From: Nectonema munidae
Taxonomy: Eukaryota; Nematomorpha; Nectonematoida; Nectonematidae
Assembly: GCA_030549495.1 (NCBI GenBank)
Contig: JAUIRK010000179.1
Coordinates: 62,001-126,000 of the forward strand
Length of the DNA: 64,000 nucleotides
Direction: 5' to 3'
Made by a program: the position numbers and the translations under genes. Positions 34,135-47,088 of this stretch are shown here, piece by piece. How positions within the stretch are numbered: the stretch's first letter is position 1; each line of letters begins with the position of its first letter. The notes beneath the pieces were generated by a model. That model saw only the letters and a program-made list of their open reading frames with translations, had not been told where the DNA came from and did no database searches.

Positions 34135-36730
34135 TCCCCATTTCAAGTAAATTTTCTACTAAACAATGCAAAATAATCGAATAAAACAAGAATTATTCAA
34201 TAGAATGATGAGAGGATTCTAAAATGTATAATACTTGTATATTTGTTGTGTATATGTGAAGGAATAATTTTGGGCCCTCTTAAAGGGCCTGAAAAATCTA
34301 AAATTTAAAAGAGTATTCTGATAAAGTTTAATACGCTGATTCCAAATATGTAATTTGTTTGAAATAAATCGAATGACTTCTTATTTTTTTTCGATGTCAA
34401 ATATGGAATTTTTGTCATTTTATTAAGTAAAAAAGCCTAAAAAAATATTTTGAAAAATTCAAACTTAAAATATTTATACATTTTCGCGACCAGTATAAAA
34501 TTTCCTTTAAAATGAGATTTTAAAATGGGAAATTGGATAAGTTTGAAATTTTTCGAAAATTTTGTAAGGGGGACCCCTATAAATTTTTCAAAAAAAAACA
34601 ATTTTTTCAACGTATTATGTTTAAATATTAGGTATATTTTATGAATTGCCAAAAAAAATTGAAAAACAAAATTTATTATTCATTTTACACGCTAAAATAT
34701 AGTGAAAATAGCAAAATTGTGCATATGGTTCAAAAATTATAAAAAAAATTGAAATTTTTTCTAAAATAAAATGACATGCAAAATGTTGGTAAAAGGATGC
34801 TCTTTAAGATAGGCATGGTTAAAAATGATTTTTAAAAAATTTCCCGCATAGAGTTTTCTTTCAAAGTTAAAAATTTGTAAATTTTGACAAAAAAATTAAA
34901 AAAAATTGTTAAAATCAAAAAAAAATATCAAAAAAATTTTTTTTTTTCAAAATATTAAAATAAAATTTTAGCAATTTTGAACAAAATGATGTAAAAATTG
35001 GAAAAAAAAATTTTGTTTTGATGTAAAATTTTTGAATCAAAAAGGTCAACTTAATTAAACAATTGTAACTTTAATACAAAAAAGTTACAAATCCACATGA
35101 ATTTCCACTAAAGTAGTTAGTTAATTATATTTGCGAGTTACAAATGACTTTTGTAGCTTTAGTTTTTGCATATATATGCATTTTTTCAATAACGGTGGCC
35201 TATTTTTTTAGTGGGGGCCGTGGACCTGTGGCTGCAGCCCCAATAACCCCTATTTAATTTTTGTATATACACCTGCAAAACTTAACTCGTACCTGACCAC
35301 ACTCCCAAAATAAATTATGTAGGTAGAAATTTTGGCGTAAACTGACTATTGAGCACACAATAATTGAACCGATTTACGATTTGGCCTACAAAACATTAAT
35401 TTTATTAGGTTTCCGCAGTGTTACTGAGTCAAAAGGTTAAACATCTGATTCAGTCTTGAAGCACTTACAAAACGCCGACTCCATTATGACATCCCTTGTT
35501 TTCTCAAAATCTCCGTCTCAAATTTGGCAACCTCGCTTTTCGCAATGATTTTATAAGTTTTAAGGAAAATTACTTTTCAATTGTTTTATCATCTAACAAT
35601 CTTTTCAATGCTTCAGTTTGATTGCTAAGAAATAGAAAAAACATATAAATGCTCTTAAATCTCAACGGCAACATGAAATTACCTGCATTCACCCTCCCCT
35701 CAAATTCTTTTTTGTGGGTACCCGCGCAGTCCTCTAGCACACACACATACATAGACAGGCCTGCAGCTAGTTTTCCAATTATAAGGAACAGAATGTCTAA
35801 AAGCTATATAACAAATCCTTTTATTTCTTAATGAAATGTGCTAAGATTAGCGTAAATTGGCAAAATTGTAATTTTGAGTAAATTTTTGCTCAATAATTTA
35901 GGTAGCTAGAAGCAGAAATTCATAAAATCGTATTCAGAATCACAATGATTATTATTTTCAAAAAACCATAATAAGAATCAAAATAAAACGTAAAGAACCC
36001 CAAAAATCAGATTTTCTCATTAATTGTAGCTCTGAAAGCTTCACTGGCATACATCAGGAGAACGAACAGAGTTTCCTAAAAATTAAACTGAGCTCCACAG
36101 TACCTTCCCTATCGTTACAACACAATTAGATGACATTCCGTCTACAGAGTAGAAACTGCGGGTAGAGAAGGATTTTCATTCATACAACCAAAATTCAATG
36201 ACAATCAATTACATGCATATTTCCACAAATCAGCGTTGATGATGATCCAGAAAGCTACTGGAAAAGCAATCCATCTTTCTACTACTATCTAAACTCGCAA
36301 TGAAAAATATATATAAATGTTTTTTACTAATAAGAATAATAATTAGAATCTTATTTTGAGTTCAGAATACTGAAAAATGAGAATCAGAATCAAAACTTTA
36401 ATTTTAAAATTTGGAAAATCAGAATCATTATCTAGAATCGGCCCTAATCCAGGGCGGGAACATGCACAACTCTTTCTATTCTCTAGGTGGCTATGGGCCT
36501 GTAGAGACACACGCATAGTGCATAAGTATATTTCAAAATATTACCTGACTTTTTGTAAAACTGATAATAATAATAATTCAAGGAGTGAAAAACAAACAAA
36601 ATGAATGGATAATTTTGCCATGCTTTTTGTGTTGATTTCGTATATAAATTATTTTCTTCTAATCAGTGTTTCAAAAATGCTGCATTAATTTACGAAAATA
36701 TACACATCAACGTATTGCATGATCAAATTA
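34135..36730. other. No gene recognised
   Basis: 34400-35050 is extreme A/T low-complexity sequence (aaaaattttt-type runs). At 35930-36000 and 36330-36430 the motif agaatcagaatca is repeated irregularly. No coding is supported. Confidence 0.5.
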
Positions 36731-38198
36731 CAGGTAGTCGTCGACTTACGATTGCGTTCGGTATGATGTCGTAACTGGAGGAATACTTAATACCTGCTAC
36801 TATATATAGTTACCTATACGTACTTTAATTGTAGTTTCTAACTGTTACGATTTCATTAAATTTTACCCTATTTATAATATTTCTCTATGCATCGCTTTAC
36901 CTCTTATTGCAACGCTTAACAGATTTGATTAAACACCTCATCCTGTATACTACGGTTTAATATATAGAAAACATACAAAAACATAATGCATTTATAAAAA
37001 ATAGAAACACTATCATTTCATTACGAACATAAAACTAACAAAATGAAAAGTTTATTGATTACTGGCATTACTGGTGCTTGGTTGTGGGTCATCAGATTGG
37101 CAGCGCTGTCAGTAAAGATCGCTTTCTGATAATCCCTTAGTAGTGAACATTCTTTCTAGCACCTCCTACACTTCTTGCCTATTCTTTTCCTCCCATCTTT
37201 TTTTCAAATTCAATTAGCTCTTCATTTGTAAGTTCCCTAGATTCATGACCTAGCAGCTCCTCTACATGTTCCACTTCGCAGTCTAAGGAAAGATCTAATA
37301 TGCTTACTATTTTTTGCTGAATCACGTTTAGTTATAGTTCACTGTCAAATTCAGCCATATTCACGTGACGTTTAACACACTTTTTCCACATTTCTTCTTC
37401 ACAGCCTCGCAGGCGGTAGCAAGATTGTTGATCCACTTAAAAATATCGTATTGTTTCCTAAAGTCTCGCTGTGTTAATTTTGGGTCAGTATCTATAACGT
37501 TGATAGCTTGTAGTTCCGAGATAAATTGGCTTAAATGCAGCAATCGAACTGGTCCATAGGCTGAATCGGCAGAGTTGTGTTTGGGGGCAAAACACCGCTC
37601 TTTCATCAGGATTTAGATCAGTTAAGTGCGGTGGATGTCCAGGAGCATCGAAAGTAATTTTTCCCTCCCAACGGTATTGACGCACTTGAGGAATGAAGCA
37701 ATTAATAAATTAGTCTTCAAACAGTCCCTGGGTACCATAATTAGGCGTAGCGGTGCCTGTTTTAGTTGATCTTCCATCCAAATGTGCAACATTTTTCCAT
37801 TTTATGGATGGGTCCAGTTCGTTGATTTGTAATCAATATGGATCTCATGGGTGCAGCACCTTTAACAGCTTCACAAATCCTTGCTTTGTCTTTCAAAATT
37901 GTTGACACAGTAAAGTGTGGCAGCTTCATATCATTTGCTATCATGCTAACTTTCTTTCCTTCTTCGTACTGTATCAACGTTAATTTTGTATTTAGGTCAA
38001 TGGTCTTTTCCTTCTTAGTAGACTGAGAAGTAGACAATTTTCTCTTGGTAGACATATTGGAGTATTTTGAAGCAAATTCTAAAATGCAAGATAAGCCGAC
38101 ATGAAGAAGGGATACTGTATATATTGCATTAGTCACAGCAAGTGATCGTAAAGTCTAGTAGTCGTATGTCGAATACATCGTAAGTTGAGGACTACCTC
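36731..38198 (-). mobile_element. Internally deleted Tigger (pogo) element
   Basis: The left end caggtagtcgtcgacttacg and the inverted right end gaggtagtcctcaacttacg form the terminal repeats, and TA flanks both (36729-36730 and 38199-38200). The minus strand keeps the start and the end of a Tigger transposase with the middle removed. About 1.47 kb remains. Confidence 0.85.
37130..38055 (-). pseudogene. Tigger-like transposase, core deleted
   Basis: From 38055 on the minus strand MSTKRKLSTSQSTKKE leads into a CENP-B-type HTH (DLNTKLTLIQYEEGKKVSMI and TVSTILKDKARI). After a broken join the text FDAPGHPPHLTDLNPDERAV is the late DDE segment (DNAPGHP in the family, here with one Asn lost). LTQRDFRKQYDIFKWINNL and a Glu-rich tail (HVEELLGHESRELTNEELIE) follow. 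The central DDE domain and the second HTH are missing, and frame changes occur. Confidence 0.8.
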
Positions 38199-38939
38199 TA
38201 ATATATCGCATTCTCATCTTTGATATCAATGAACTGAAATCTTACATTTCATTATATTCATTCTGCTACATTACCAGCTATATCTAATTGTTTATGTTCG
38301 CATACCATGCACCGCAAATGTTTATATAAAATTCCTGGCAATTGAAATGCTTATTTATTACCATACAAAAACGTTATGTCATGTGATAAATATATTGAAG
38401 ACAATGGTTGACCTTTTTCATGCGCCGATATGTGTTGGTAAGTCAGGATCTATAACTCAAAAACTCTATAATGGTGCTTTGTGTGAAACAAAAATTCGAG
38501 ATGTATACCACCTATCCGACAACATAACCTAAAACCTAAAATTTTTCTTTGATAATGGATCGAATTTCCACTATATATGAAAAATAATAATAAAAATTTA
38601 TAAGTTTTGAAAAAATACAATGAAATGTGCCATATTTGTAAAATTCGAAGATCAAAGTTCTTTCATTAAAATGCAAAAAATATAATAAAGCGTAAGTAAA
38701 ACTAATTTGTAAAATTTTAAAAAATAAGAACAGAAACTCAATGAGAAGGTAGAGGTAATATAACTTTTAAGTTATGTTGTCATTAATGGGTTACCAATTT
38801 AAGAATACATAAAATAAATTTATGAATATGCAAATGTCCCCCTTTCTACTATTAAATGGGCAAACGTCCGACTCCATCTTACACGGTGCAGTATTAGTGT
38901 GTTAGGAATAGCTAATGCACTCCCCATGCTGATAACTTT

Positions 38940-40300
38940 AATTTCATTTTCTTATGTCATCTGATGATATGTATACAACATTAGAGTTTGCATTTCTGTT
39001 GATAATAATTTCATTTCATCGAGTGTGTTCAACCTTACTTGTACACTGCTCTTCATGCAGATCGTTTCTCATTCCCTTCTATTCCATCAACCACCTCTTT
39101 TCGATTTGATGTTGAAAAAAATCGATATTACTTTGCTAATAAACTGGTCCTGCCACTCACGAAGTTTAATTAAAGTAACGTTGTGAACTGCGACCCATCT
39201 CCATCCCTATAAACATTGATTTCTTTGATGGTGTTTCTCTGCGAGCTTACCAAACAGGAGATAATGGTGTATACCCTTGGTGTCATATAAATAATTAGAA
39301 ACGATGGCAAAACTTTCTCTAAATTTTTGGTAATCAAGGTTTCACTTTCTGAGATCAACCTGCAGTACCGTAGTAGAATTATCATAGCCATCTATAAGGT
39401 TATTATAATGCTTTGCTTGTTTCCCCTTTGATGCATGGATGAACAAGGGATGCGTTAGTTTTTTTGTGATTGCTTTTCCAGCTTTTGTTAAAGGCTCGTA
39501 CATTTATGTACTCATCATTTCTTCTGTAAATGCAATCCTTACTGGATTCATAAGTGGCTTGTTTTGTGAATTTAGATGACAAACAAGTATGCGGTTCTAA
39601 CAATATCAAAATTAAATGAATGTTCTTGTGATATTCTTAAAGACGGACATTGTGTGGCATTTTATTAAATAATTTGATATGTACTCGTCTTAGTTCACAG
39701 AATTTTGAAATTCCAATTTTAACCTCTTTATGCTCTCTTTCAACTTGTAATATACTTCTTGAGTAAGAAGTGACAACAAATAACGAATTTAAATGGTTGT
39801 CTTTGAACTTTGCCCATTGGCAAGCCTTTTTTTTATTACTCTCTCCTTTAGTCTTGGTGCTTGCCAGGATATATCATCTCTATCAAAATTATTTTAGAAT
39901 ATTGATGCCTCGTACTAATTCCAGCCTATCCTAATTCCATATCTTGAGACATTTTAGCTGTAAAAAAATCTTTTCTTTCTTTGGAAATTGGGTGACTTTG
40001 CAAAAAAAATTTTAAGCTTTGCCAGTCCATTGTTTAGATTGATATGGGAACTCTAGAGTAGTGTGTAACAGCTGTATAGCCTAGCAACTTGTTGTCTTTT
40101 TTTTTCTTCTTAAATTGATAGCTACTAATTCTCACTCTTTCTGTTGCTTCATGTTCAGGTAATGGCTTCATTTTGGTTTTATCTCTTTCCATCTTTTTAC
40201 GTGATCTGTCCTTTTCTAAATAAGCATTGTATGTTTCATTTTCTTTTAACTTTTCTCTATGCTTTGCGTGTCTTACTTTATCAGATGTTTTCCTCATATT
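38940..40300 (-). mobile_element. Decayed transposon-linked ORF, superfamily unsure
   Basis: The minus strand starts RKTSDKVRHAKHREKLKENE (Lys/Arg/Glu-rich), then in broken frames REHKEVKIGISKFCELRRVH and KCHTMSV, later HASKGKQAKHYNNLIDGYDN followed by VLQVD. This order matches a repetitive protein family often seen in aphid, hydra and crustacean genomes (IGLSKFCSLRPKHV, then VLQVDFSEN). I think it is Sola-like, but that placement is uncertain. Many stops are present. Confidence 0.45.
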
Positions 40301-40601
40301 TTCAAAAAAAAAAATTAAACAGGGATGTAATAATTCAAAAAAAGAAGCATTTTGAAAGTCTTCTAATTATTTGAGATTTTCAATGACATCTTGACAGGAT
40401 TTTAAGAACATTTTAGCTCAGCGTTTACTTGTTACGAACCTACATTACCTATGTGCATAAAAACTCTACGTCTTTCACATCATTTTTTTCTTTCAGGGAA
40501 ATAGTCTAAATTCTTGTGTGCTATGTAGAGACCCATCATACACAACTTATTTTTAATCCAAAGGGAAATTAGTTTTAGTAGCTTTCTTAGTTTAGTTATA
40601 A

Positions 40602-43245
40602 TGCTTAGCAGGACGGAGGTTTTTTCAGCAACACTAATGACGGTTAATGGGAGTTTTACTCCCAATATAGTTTTTTGAATAATTCAGCTACCTAACAAGT
40701 TTTTAGAATGGAATTCCTCACTAAAATCATACCTACACTAATGATATCTCTACTAATATGAAATCAAAATGATTAACATGTTAAATCGAAAGATCATATA
40801 TAAAAATTATAAATGGCGTTAAGCCAACAAAAACCAAAAAAGTTCAAACAAAACAAAATGAGAAAAAGTTAGCTTTATTGATATCAGCATTGATTTTGCA
40901 AAAAATGAAGCAAAGACAAAGTATGGAAAAGCAAAAAAACAAAAATACCAAATCTGAAATATTTACACTAGAGGTTTTGTACATCATGTTTTATTATACA
41001 ATATATATATATGCACAGTTGTATTTCAAAGTGAAGATGTTGAACATTGATTTCATGTACAAATTGATACGAATAGAGAAACAATAACTTCATAAGAAGG
41101 TTCATAAATGCAATTTACACTCATCACATAAAGATATTGTATGGTCTTTGCAAATAAATTTAGTACATACGCTGCATTTTCTAGTCCCCCTTTTTCTAGG
41201 CTTGCAATCAGTATAAGAACAGTATCCCCTCATAGTAGATGTTGAAGGAGTCTCAGCACTTTTACTGAAACCGTAAAAAGACAATAAGTTACGAGTAGAT
41301 AGACGAGTAAATGGACTTTGACTCCTAATTATCATAGATTTTTCAGCCTAAGAGTAGGCAAAGATGCTTTATGAAACACTTTCTTCCTCCCTTTGCAACT
41401 CTAGGATATGCACTAGGATCGTTGGCTTTCATAATAACCCAACTGTTATGCGCAGCAATATCGATAACGTGTGTGAATATAGCTACTGGCCATTTTCTCG
41501 ACGATTTATAACAACTATAATTTCTTACCCTTCTATTGAAAATATCAACTCCTGACTTATATGCATTATAGTCCAGTATTGTTTGAGGTTTATTTTTCCG
41601 TCCAAACGTATTGATTCTCGAAAGATGTTGACTAGATAAAACAGTTAAGTGTTACCTATAGTTTTCTTCCATTCGTTCTTTTGTGCAGGTGAAGATGTGA
41701 TTCATCATACTTTGGTAAAAAAAGAGTAACAATTTTCAAAGGATCTCTCAAGATTTCTGCACCACCCTTTGGACCTGGTCTATAAGTAAGAATATTTGTT
41801 GAATTGAACTTCCCTTGGCTCCCAAAAAAACTCCCTTCCATCTGGAGCTATCAGAGCGTCTCCACTTTCTTCTAATTGTTCCTCTTCACTTGTGTTTGAA
41901 TGCATGCATTCGTATTCACTTTCAGAGAAAACATCCGAACCGGTAGTTTCTCCTTCTTCATTACTTGTATCTAGGCTGGAGGAGCTCATGAAAACAAAAA
42001 GAGAGAATTGGGAAGTAAACGGTTGCGATGAACAAACGGAGTAAAGTAATCAATATAAGGTACTGGTATGATCCAAGTTTGTTCAACTCAAAGCTCGGTA
42101 TTTCTGCTGTAAGACATCACACAAAAAACTTCCGGTAATAAAAGACACAAAGCGCAGAAAAGAAAAAGATCGAAGCACACAAATAACGTAAATTGATCAT
42201 CACAAGAAATTTATTTATATTTATTTTACTCAACGTTTTATAAATCTCTCGATAGCATCATATGTCCGTTTGTGAAGAGCGAAAGAACAATCGATATATA
42301 CAAGCAATATATGAAATACAGTTTCCTGACTTCTGATAGTACATATGATAGTACAATCTACTTGATGAGACTATCAATCATTTATTTGTATATGCTGCAT
42401 TCCAATCATTAGACAAAAGCAAAAGACAGGGCAAATGGACACCAGTTTCTTACTGATAAAAAGGGTCTTGCTCGTGTTATGTAGTTTGTACAGCTTTTTT
42501 GATATTTTCACTTTTAGACAACTTATTATATAGTTGAAATGGCGCATGATTCAACTATTGCCTTCATATATAAGCTTCGAATATTTGTATAAACTTTATA
42601 TTGTTTATACGTAGAAGCACAAACATCTCTGGAAGTTTTTCCTGTGTAAACAATCAGTTCATCCATGTGAAATTTTTTTCAGAGATCACAGTACGATATC
42701 TAGGCATGTTTTCTTCAACATTGAGTAATTCTCGCAAGAAAGATTATATTTACAGTTTGTTGAAAAGAAAAACATATATAACAGGAGAAAACGATTGAAA
42801 TATACATGTGAGTTGTCAATGCAATACATTTTTTATTTGTTCACAACAACGTTGAACCAACTCAACCCTGCTGTCACAATATCAATAGAGATTTTAGAAT
42901 TTACAAACAAAGTTCGTGAAAAATATATAATTAATGAATTGGATAATTTTCAAACTAAAATGTTTAGAAATAGAAAGTATAAATATCTTTTGTAATTTGT
43001 TCTAATATAATCTTAATTTATCAAAAAAAAAAGGTATCAAATATTTGTAAGAAATAGGTGGCGTTAATCCTAATTTAGGTGTATTTTTTTTTAAAAACTT
43101 CACCCTTCAATTTTTTTTATTATCTCAAGATCAAAAAGAATAAAATACATATAATTTATTATATAGGTCAAATTTATTTTATTTTAAGTAAAATGAGTTT
43201 GAAAATTTTGCATGCCAAAAAAAACCCTACTCTGTCCTTCTAAGG
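40602..43245 (-). mobile_element. piggyBac deletion derivative C
   Basis: The left end cttagcaggacgga and the inverted right end ccttagaaggacaga match the ends of the copy at 47999-51304. TTAA follows the right end at 43246-43249, and the left flank is a decayed TTAA. The subterminal text acggttaatgggagttttac is shared as well. The transposase on the minus strand has lost its middle. The element is 2.6 kb. Confidence 0.82.
41102..41989 (-). pseudogene. piggyBac transposase lacking its catalytic middle
   Basis: It starts at 41989 with MSSSSLDTSNEEGE, then ESGDALIAPDGREFFWEP and YRPGPKGGAEILRDPLKIVT up to MEENY, where the intron donor gtaac seen in the 48-kb copy is conserved. The sequence then jumps to SSQHLSRINTFGRKNKPQTI, DYNAYKSGVDIFNRRVRNY and a Cys-rich end (CSVCTKFICKDHTISLCDEC). 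The region with the first two catalytic Asp residues is deleted. Frameshifts lie near 41830 and 41340. Confidence 0.85.
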
Positions 43246-43822
43246 TTAAATCACAAAAGTAAAAATAATTCAATCTAGACTTATTTAATTTTTCAAACTA
43301 ATAAAACTCTAATGCCTGAAAAAAATTGGCAATCAGAAATTTAATCATTTCACCATTGTATTTTGAAGTCTTGCTTTTTATCTTCAATGTTACGTATGAA
43401 TCTGATTGGAAACAACGACTAAACAAACAGCAAAGAAAGAAAGCAAAATATCATAGTTATAATAAACTTCGATTTTCGATTATTTGAATAATGATGGATT
43501 TAAAGAACTCACTTATCTTCTTGCATCGAATGACAATTACTATTTCAAAATTTTTTAGTGAATGAGCTTCTTTTTTTTTTATCCACATCCTTAAATTTAT
43601 TGTGAAGAATTATGAAGGCTGCGTCTCTTGTATTTCTCCTGAAATCCTCATACGAAGTATTTCACATTCATGAAACATCGATTTGCCGCTCTCATTGAAC
43701 TTTTGTATTAAGTAGTCTACAACATTGGAATAAAATTTATTCTGGCCCTTAGGCGCGTTAGGTATGCGGCATCCTCATTCAGTTGCAATACAATTGAAAA
43801 CCATTCAAAATTTGCTTTGTGA

Positions 43823-44251
43823 CCGGTGTTGCCAATTTAGAGAAAAAGTTGCTACATCTAGCGATTTTTGTCTTAATTTAACGACTTAATTTTGCTATTA
43901 GCGATTTTTTTGTTTTTAGTTTATTAGCATATATAAAAATAAAATATAAAAAAATATCTACATTTTTCTAATCTTGAAAAAGATTAATTTTTAATTTTCG
44001 GCATTTATGGGGGCGTGTGTAATAAAAGTAAAATGATTATTGAGTGTGGTTTGAAAAATATCAATAAAAGTTTCTAAACTTATTGCAAAAATAAGAAGTA
44101 TAAGAGTATATAAAATTTGAATTTATTATAATCTACATCTAGTGAAATTTTGAAGATTTTTTGAAATTCTTATATTAAATCAATAAAAATATTTGTAATT
44201 TTAACTACTTTTTAGCTAGCAACTTTTGTTTTTGAAAGTTGGCAACACTTG
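43823..44251. mobile_element. 429-bp hAT-like MITE
   Basis: Left end ggtgttgccaattt with agttgcta inside, and inverted right end caagtgttgccaactttc with agttgcta inside. Both flanks carry ttgtga (43816-43822 region and 44252 on), consistent with a target duplication of about 7-8 bp. The interior is AT-rich without coding. Confidence 0.65.
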
Positions 44252-44879
44252 TTGTGACCTACAAAGAATTAATAATTGTAATTTTTTATGTAAAACTTGC
44301 GGAGTCAAACTGTGTTTTCACTTTTTGACATATCAATTGGAATTGAGCCACTACCTTTCCTCCTATGTTTGTCTGCTCTCTTGGCTTTGTTTTTTGACTT
44401 CTCAAACGCGTAGTCGATAAACGATGCTGTGGATTATAATGATAATAAAAGTATTTTAAATGCATGCGATTCTTTTGATAGTAATCATCACTCGACTTTT
44501 AACGTTTTTTGTTCAAGATCTTTTCTTACGTGCTTTGAATGATAAGAAACAAAGTTGATGAAATAATTGATGTAATATATTTGCCATTCACTTCTAATAT
44601 ACTTGATCAAAATGGCTTCATCATAATCACTTTGTTATCATGCTTTTGTACACAACAAACAACATTCTTCCTTACCTTAATGTTTGTTAAATATCAATTG
44701 AATAAAAAATTTCAAAATCAATATTTCTTAAATTATACGAACAAACATGAACAATGGCAAACACTGATCGTAACTTATATCTCAATAATTAAAGGCCTAT
44801 TTCTTTTTTTTTAATTTTCATGCTTGTTACAAAAAACTGTTTACATATACTAACAAAATATATTTTACTATAATTTTTT

Positions 44880-44925
44880 AAAGTTGCCCCCTTCCTATTG
44901 TCAATTTCTGGATCCGCCACTTGGT
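44880..44925. repeat. Lone hAT-like end
   Basis: Text ending ctggatccgccacttg reads inverted as caagtggcggatccag, a common hAT terminal sequence. No left partner was found. Confidence 0.4.
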
Positions 44926-45419
44926 GGAACTACTGAGAAAGTATAATCATCATATCTAAGTGATTATTATTCAAGTAGGAAATTTGAAGGTAATCTGTGT
45001 CGAATTCAATCCATAATTATTTACAAATAAACTGGTAAGCAAACAATATGATTCGTATTATACGAACTAATAAATGTAGCAGCTTCTCACTTTATTTTAA
45101 AGAGGGAGTTCTAAAGTTGGAAATGGGCGAAAAGCATAAACTTAGTGGGGAGGGGGCAAATACGTTTTAGATTTTATATGCTCACCAGCCATGTTTATTC
45201 AACCTTTTTGAGTCATTGTGTATTTCAAGAAATCTAAATAAAAGCATGCGGAAGGATTTTAATTTTACCCGATACTAGAATAAAACACGATTATTGAGAT
45301 TTCGGATCATAAGTTTAAACTTTATCTTAAATTTTGCTTAAAAATCAAAATTAAGGTGTTTTCAATTTTTAAAGAAGTTCTTTCAATAAATTGATTATAT
45401 TTTAAAGAACTAGTATAAA

Positions 45420-45612
45420 TACAGTGAATCCTCATACAACCAGCGCTGCTATATTATATAATGCCGAGCAGCCTATTGGCGTACTTATTTTTCGGTACCC
45501 TTAAATTTTACACAGTTTAGAAATAAAATATATGAATATTTGCACTTTCATTTCTTATATGCATTCTTATATGTTTTCAAATCTATGCTTACTGAGCGAG
45601 GATTAACTAAGA
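45420..45612. repeat. Possible Tigger-type MITE
   Basis: tacagtgaatcctcatacaa near 45420 and the inverted ttaatcctcgctcagtaag near 45590-45608 resemble Tigger ends (CAGTGAATCCTC). The match between the two ends is short. Confidence 0.35.
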
Positions 45613-46011
45613 AAAAAGTTTATAAAGGCTTAAAAAGATCGTAAGACTCAGATAATAAAAACGTTGCTAATAGAGTGGGGCTTTTTTCAAGGGTAAAAAA
45701 GCGTTAAATCTAAATCTTTGGCTACCTCTATGAATGACTTAACTATTTATTTCTATTTTTAAAACCCCTTTAGCGTAGCATTTGTCTCTGATAAACCTAC
45801 ATATCGGCTTTAAATGAACACTGAAAGCGCTTAATCTACTTTTTCTAAATTAAAAAGAATCGGAATCGTACAAAATTTTGTTATCGTCCCATCACTACAA
45901 TTTAGTTTTTCAAAATGTCTTGCGAAGCCAGAAATAAACACCACTCTTACACTATTATTGTAGACAAATTAGCATAAGTTGCTTTAGGTTTTATCCCTAG
46001 CTTTTCTTTAA

Positions 46012-46092
46012 CTCTTTGAGGACAGGTGGGACACCAGTGTCCCAAGAAATGAAAATCTTATGAAAGTCTTCAAAATTTTGGTCCTCAAAGGG
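46012..46092. mobile_element. 81-bp TTAA-flanked MITE
   Basis: Flanked by TTAA at 46008-46011 and 46093-46096. Ends ctctttgaggac and inverse ccctttgaggac. The palindrome gggacaccagtgtccc lies at 46028-46043. It is very small, little more than two transposon ends. Confidence 0.75.
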
Positions 46093-46315
46093 TTAAAGAT
46101 AAATCTTCTCTATGACTTTATGATGAGTATGACAGAAAGGTCAGTCCTCCGTTAGAAGGGGCACTGTATTGTATTTTTTTTATTGGTTTAACATTTTATA
46201 AATATCTAAAATTTGCATCCAATGTTAAAGTAAATGAGTCTGGCATAATAAAATCAAGAGCTGGAAAATAAATTCTTTGAATAAATAGAAATCCGCTGAG
46301 AGAATCGTTGTTTCA

Positions 46316-46516
46316 ACCCTTTCAGACATTGGTTTTCGAATGAATCTTACTATAACCTAATCTTTTCAAACAAAATAAGTCATCAATGACCCACGACACA
46401 AAAATTGTCGGATTTTGGTTATATGAAAAATCATTCAAAAAATCGGACTATTATTTATCCCTTAATGAATAAAAGTAGACTATTTATATTTTGTGAACCC
46501 AGTGTTCCTGAAAGGG
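46316..46516. mobile_element. ~200-bp TTAA-type MITE
   Basis: The left end ccctttcagacattgg and the inverted right end ccctttcaggaacactgg form the terminal repeats. TTAA flanks the right side (46517-46520) and a decayed TTCA the left. Its ends resemble those of the 81-bp element 220 bp away. Confidence 0.65.
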
Positions 46517-46726
46517 TTAATAATCATAAATACTGATAGTAGTGTAATATTCCGTTACCTAACTGGAAAATATTGTCATATCCGGGTATCTCTGAAAATA
46601 TTCCAGTCAAGACCGTATATCCTGTACACCCTAAGTTTTAGCCAATAACTGGTTTACAAAAATTTAAGCAAGCGTGAAATTAATTGATCTAATTTAATGT
46701 TTATGTGCTGATTCCAGATATATATA

Positions 46727-47088
46727 GCATTACAAGTTCACGTGAAATGTTTTCAAATTCAAGTGTTTTCAAGTTCAAGTGGCATTTTTTAGATTTAAGT
46801 ATTTTTATTTTTAGGTTCGACTTTAAAACTATTTTTTTATGAAAATATTTGATTTTTAGCTGAGAGAAAATATAAATTGAATTACACATCTTTTACAAAT
46901 TTTTAGAGTTCTAAAAAAATTAAAAAATGCTAACTAAAAATTTATTTTTATAAAAGTGTTTATTACCGATCTAAAAAATATAAAAAATAAAAGTTTATTT
47001 TGATAAACACATTTATTATCATTATAATCATTTCAACTTGAAAAGGTTTCACTTGAACTTGAAAACGTTTCACTTGAACTTGTAATGC
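46727..47088. mobile_element. 362-bp MITE with long imperfect inverted repeats and TA flanks
   Basis: The left end gcattacaagttcacgtgaa and the inverted right end gcattacaagttcaagtgaa extend as inverted repeats for about 60 bp. Each is built of short copies of ttcaagttcaagtg. TA flanks lie at 46725-46726 and 47089-47090, indicating a Tc1/mariner-type MITE. Confidence 0.8.

Noticed and set aside
34400-35050. Several 60-80-codon frames in A/T-only sequence
   Set aside because: They are low-complexity Lys/Asn/Phe/Ile translations without family features.
44226-44814. Plus-strand open frames of 64 and 91 codons
   Set aside because: No start context, no recognisable domain; the first overlaps the right end of the 429-bp MITE.
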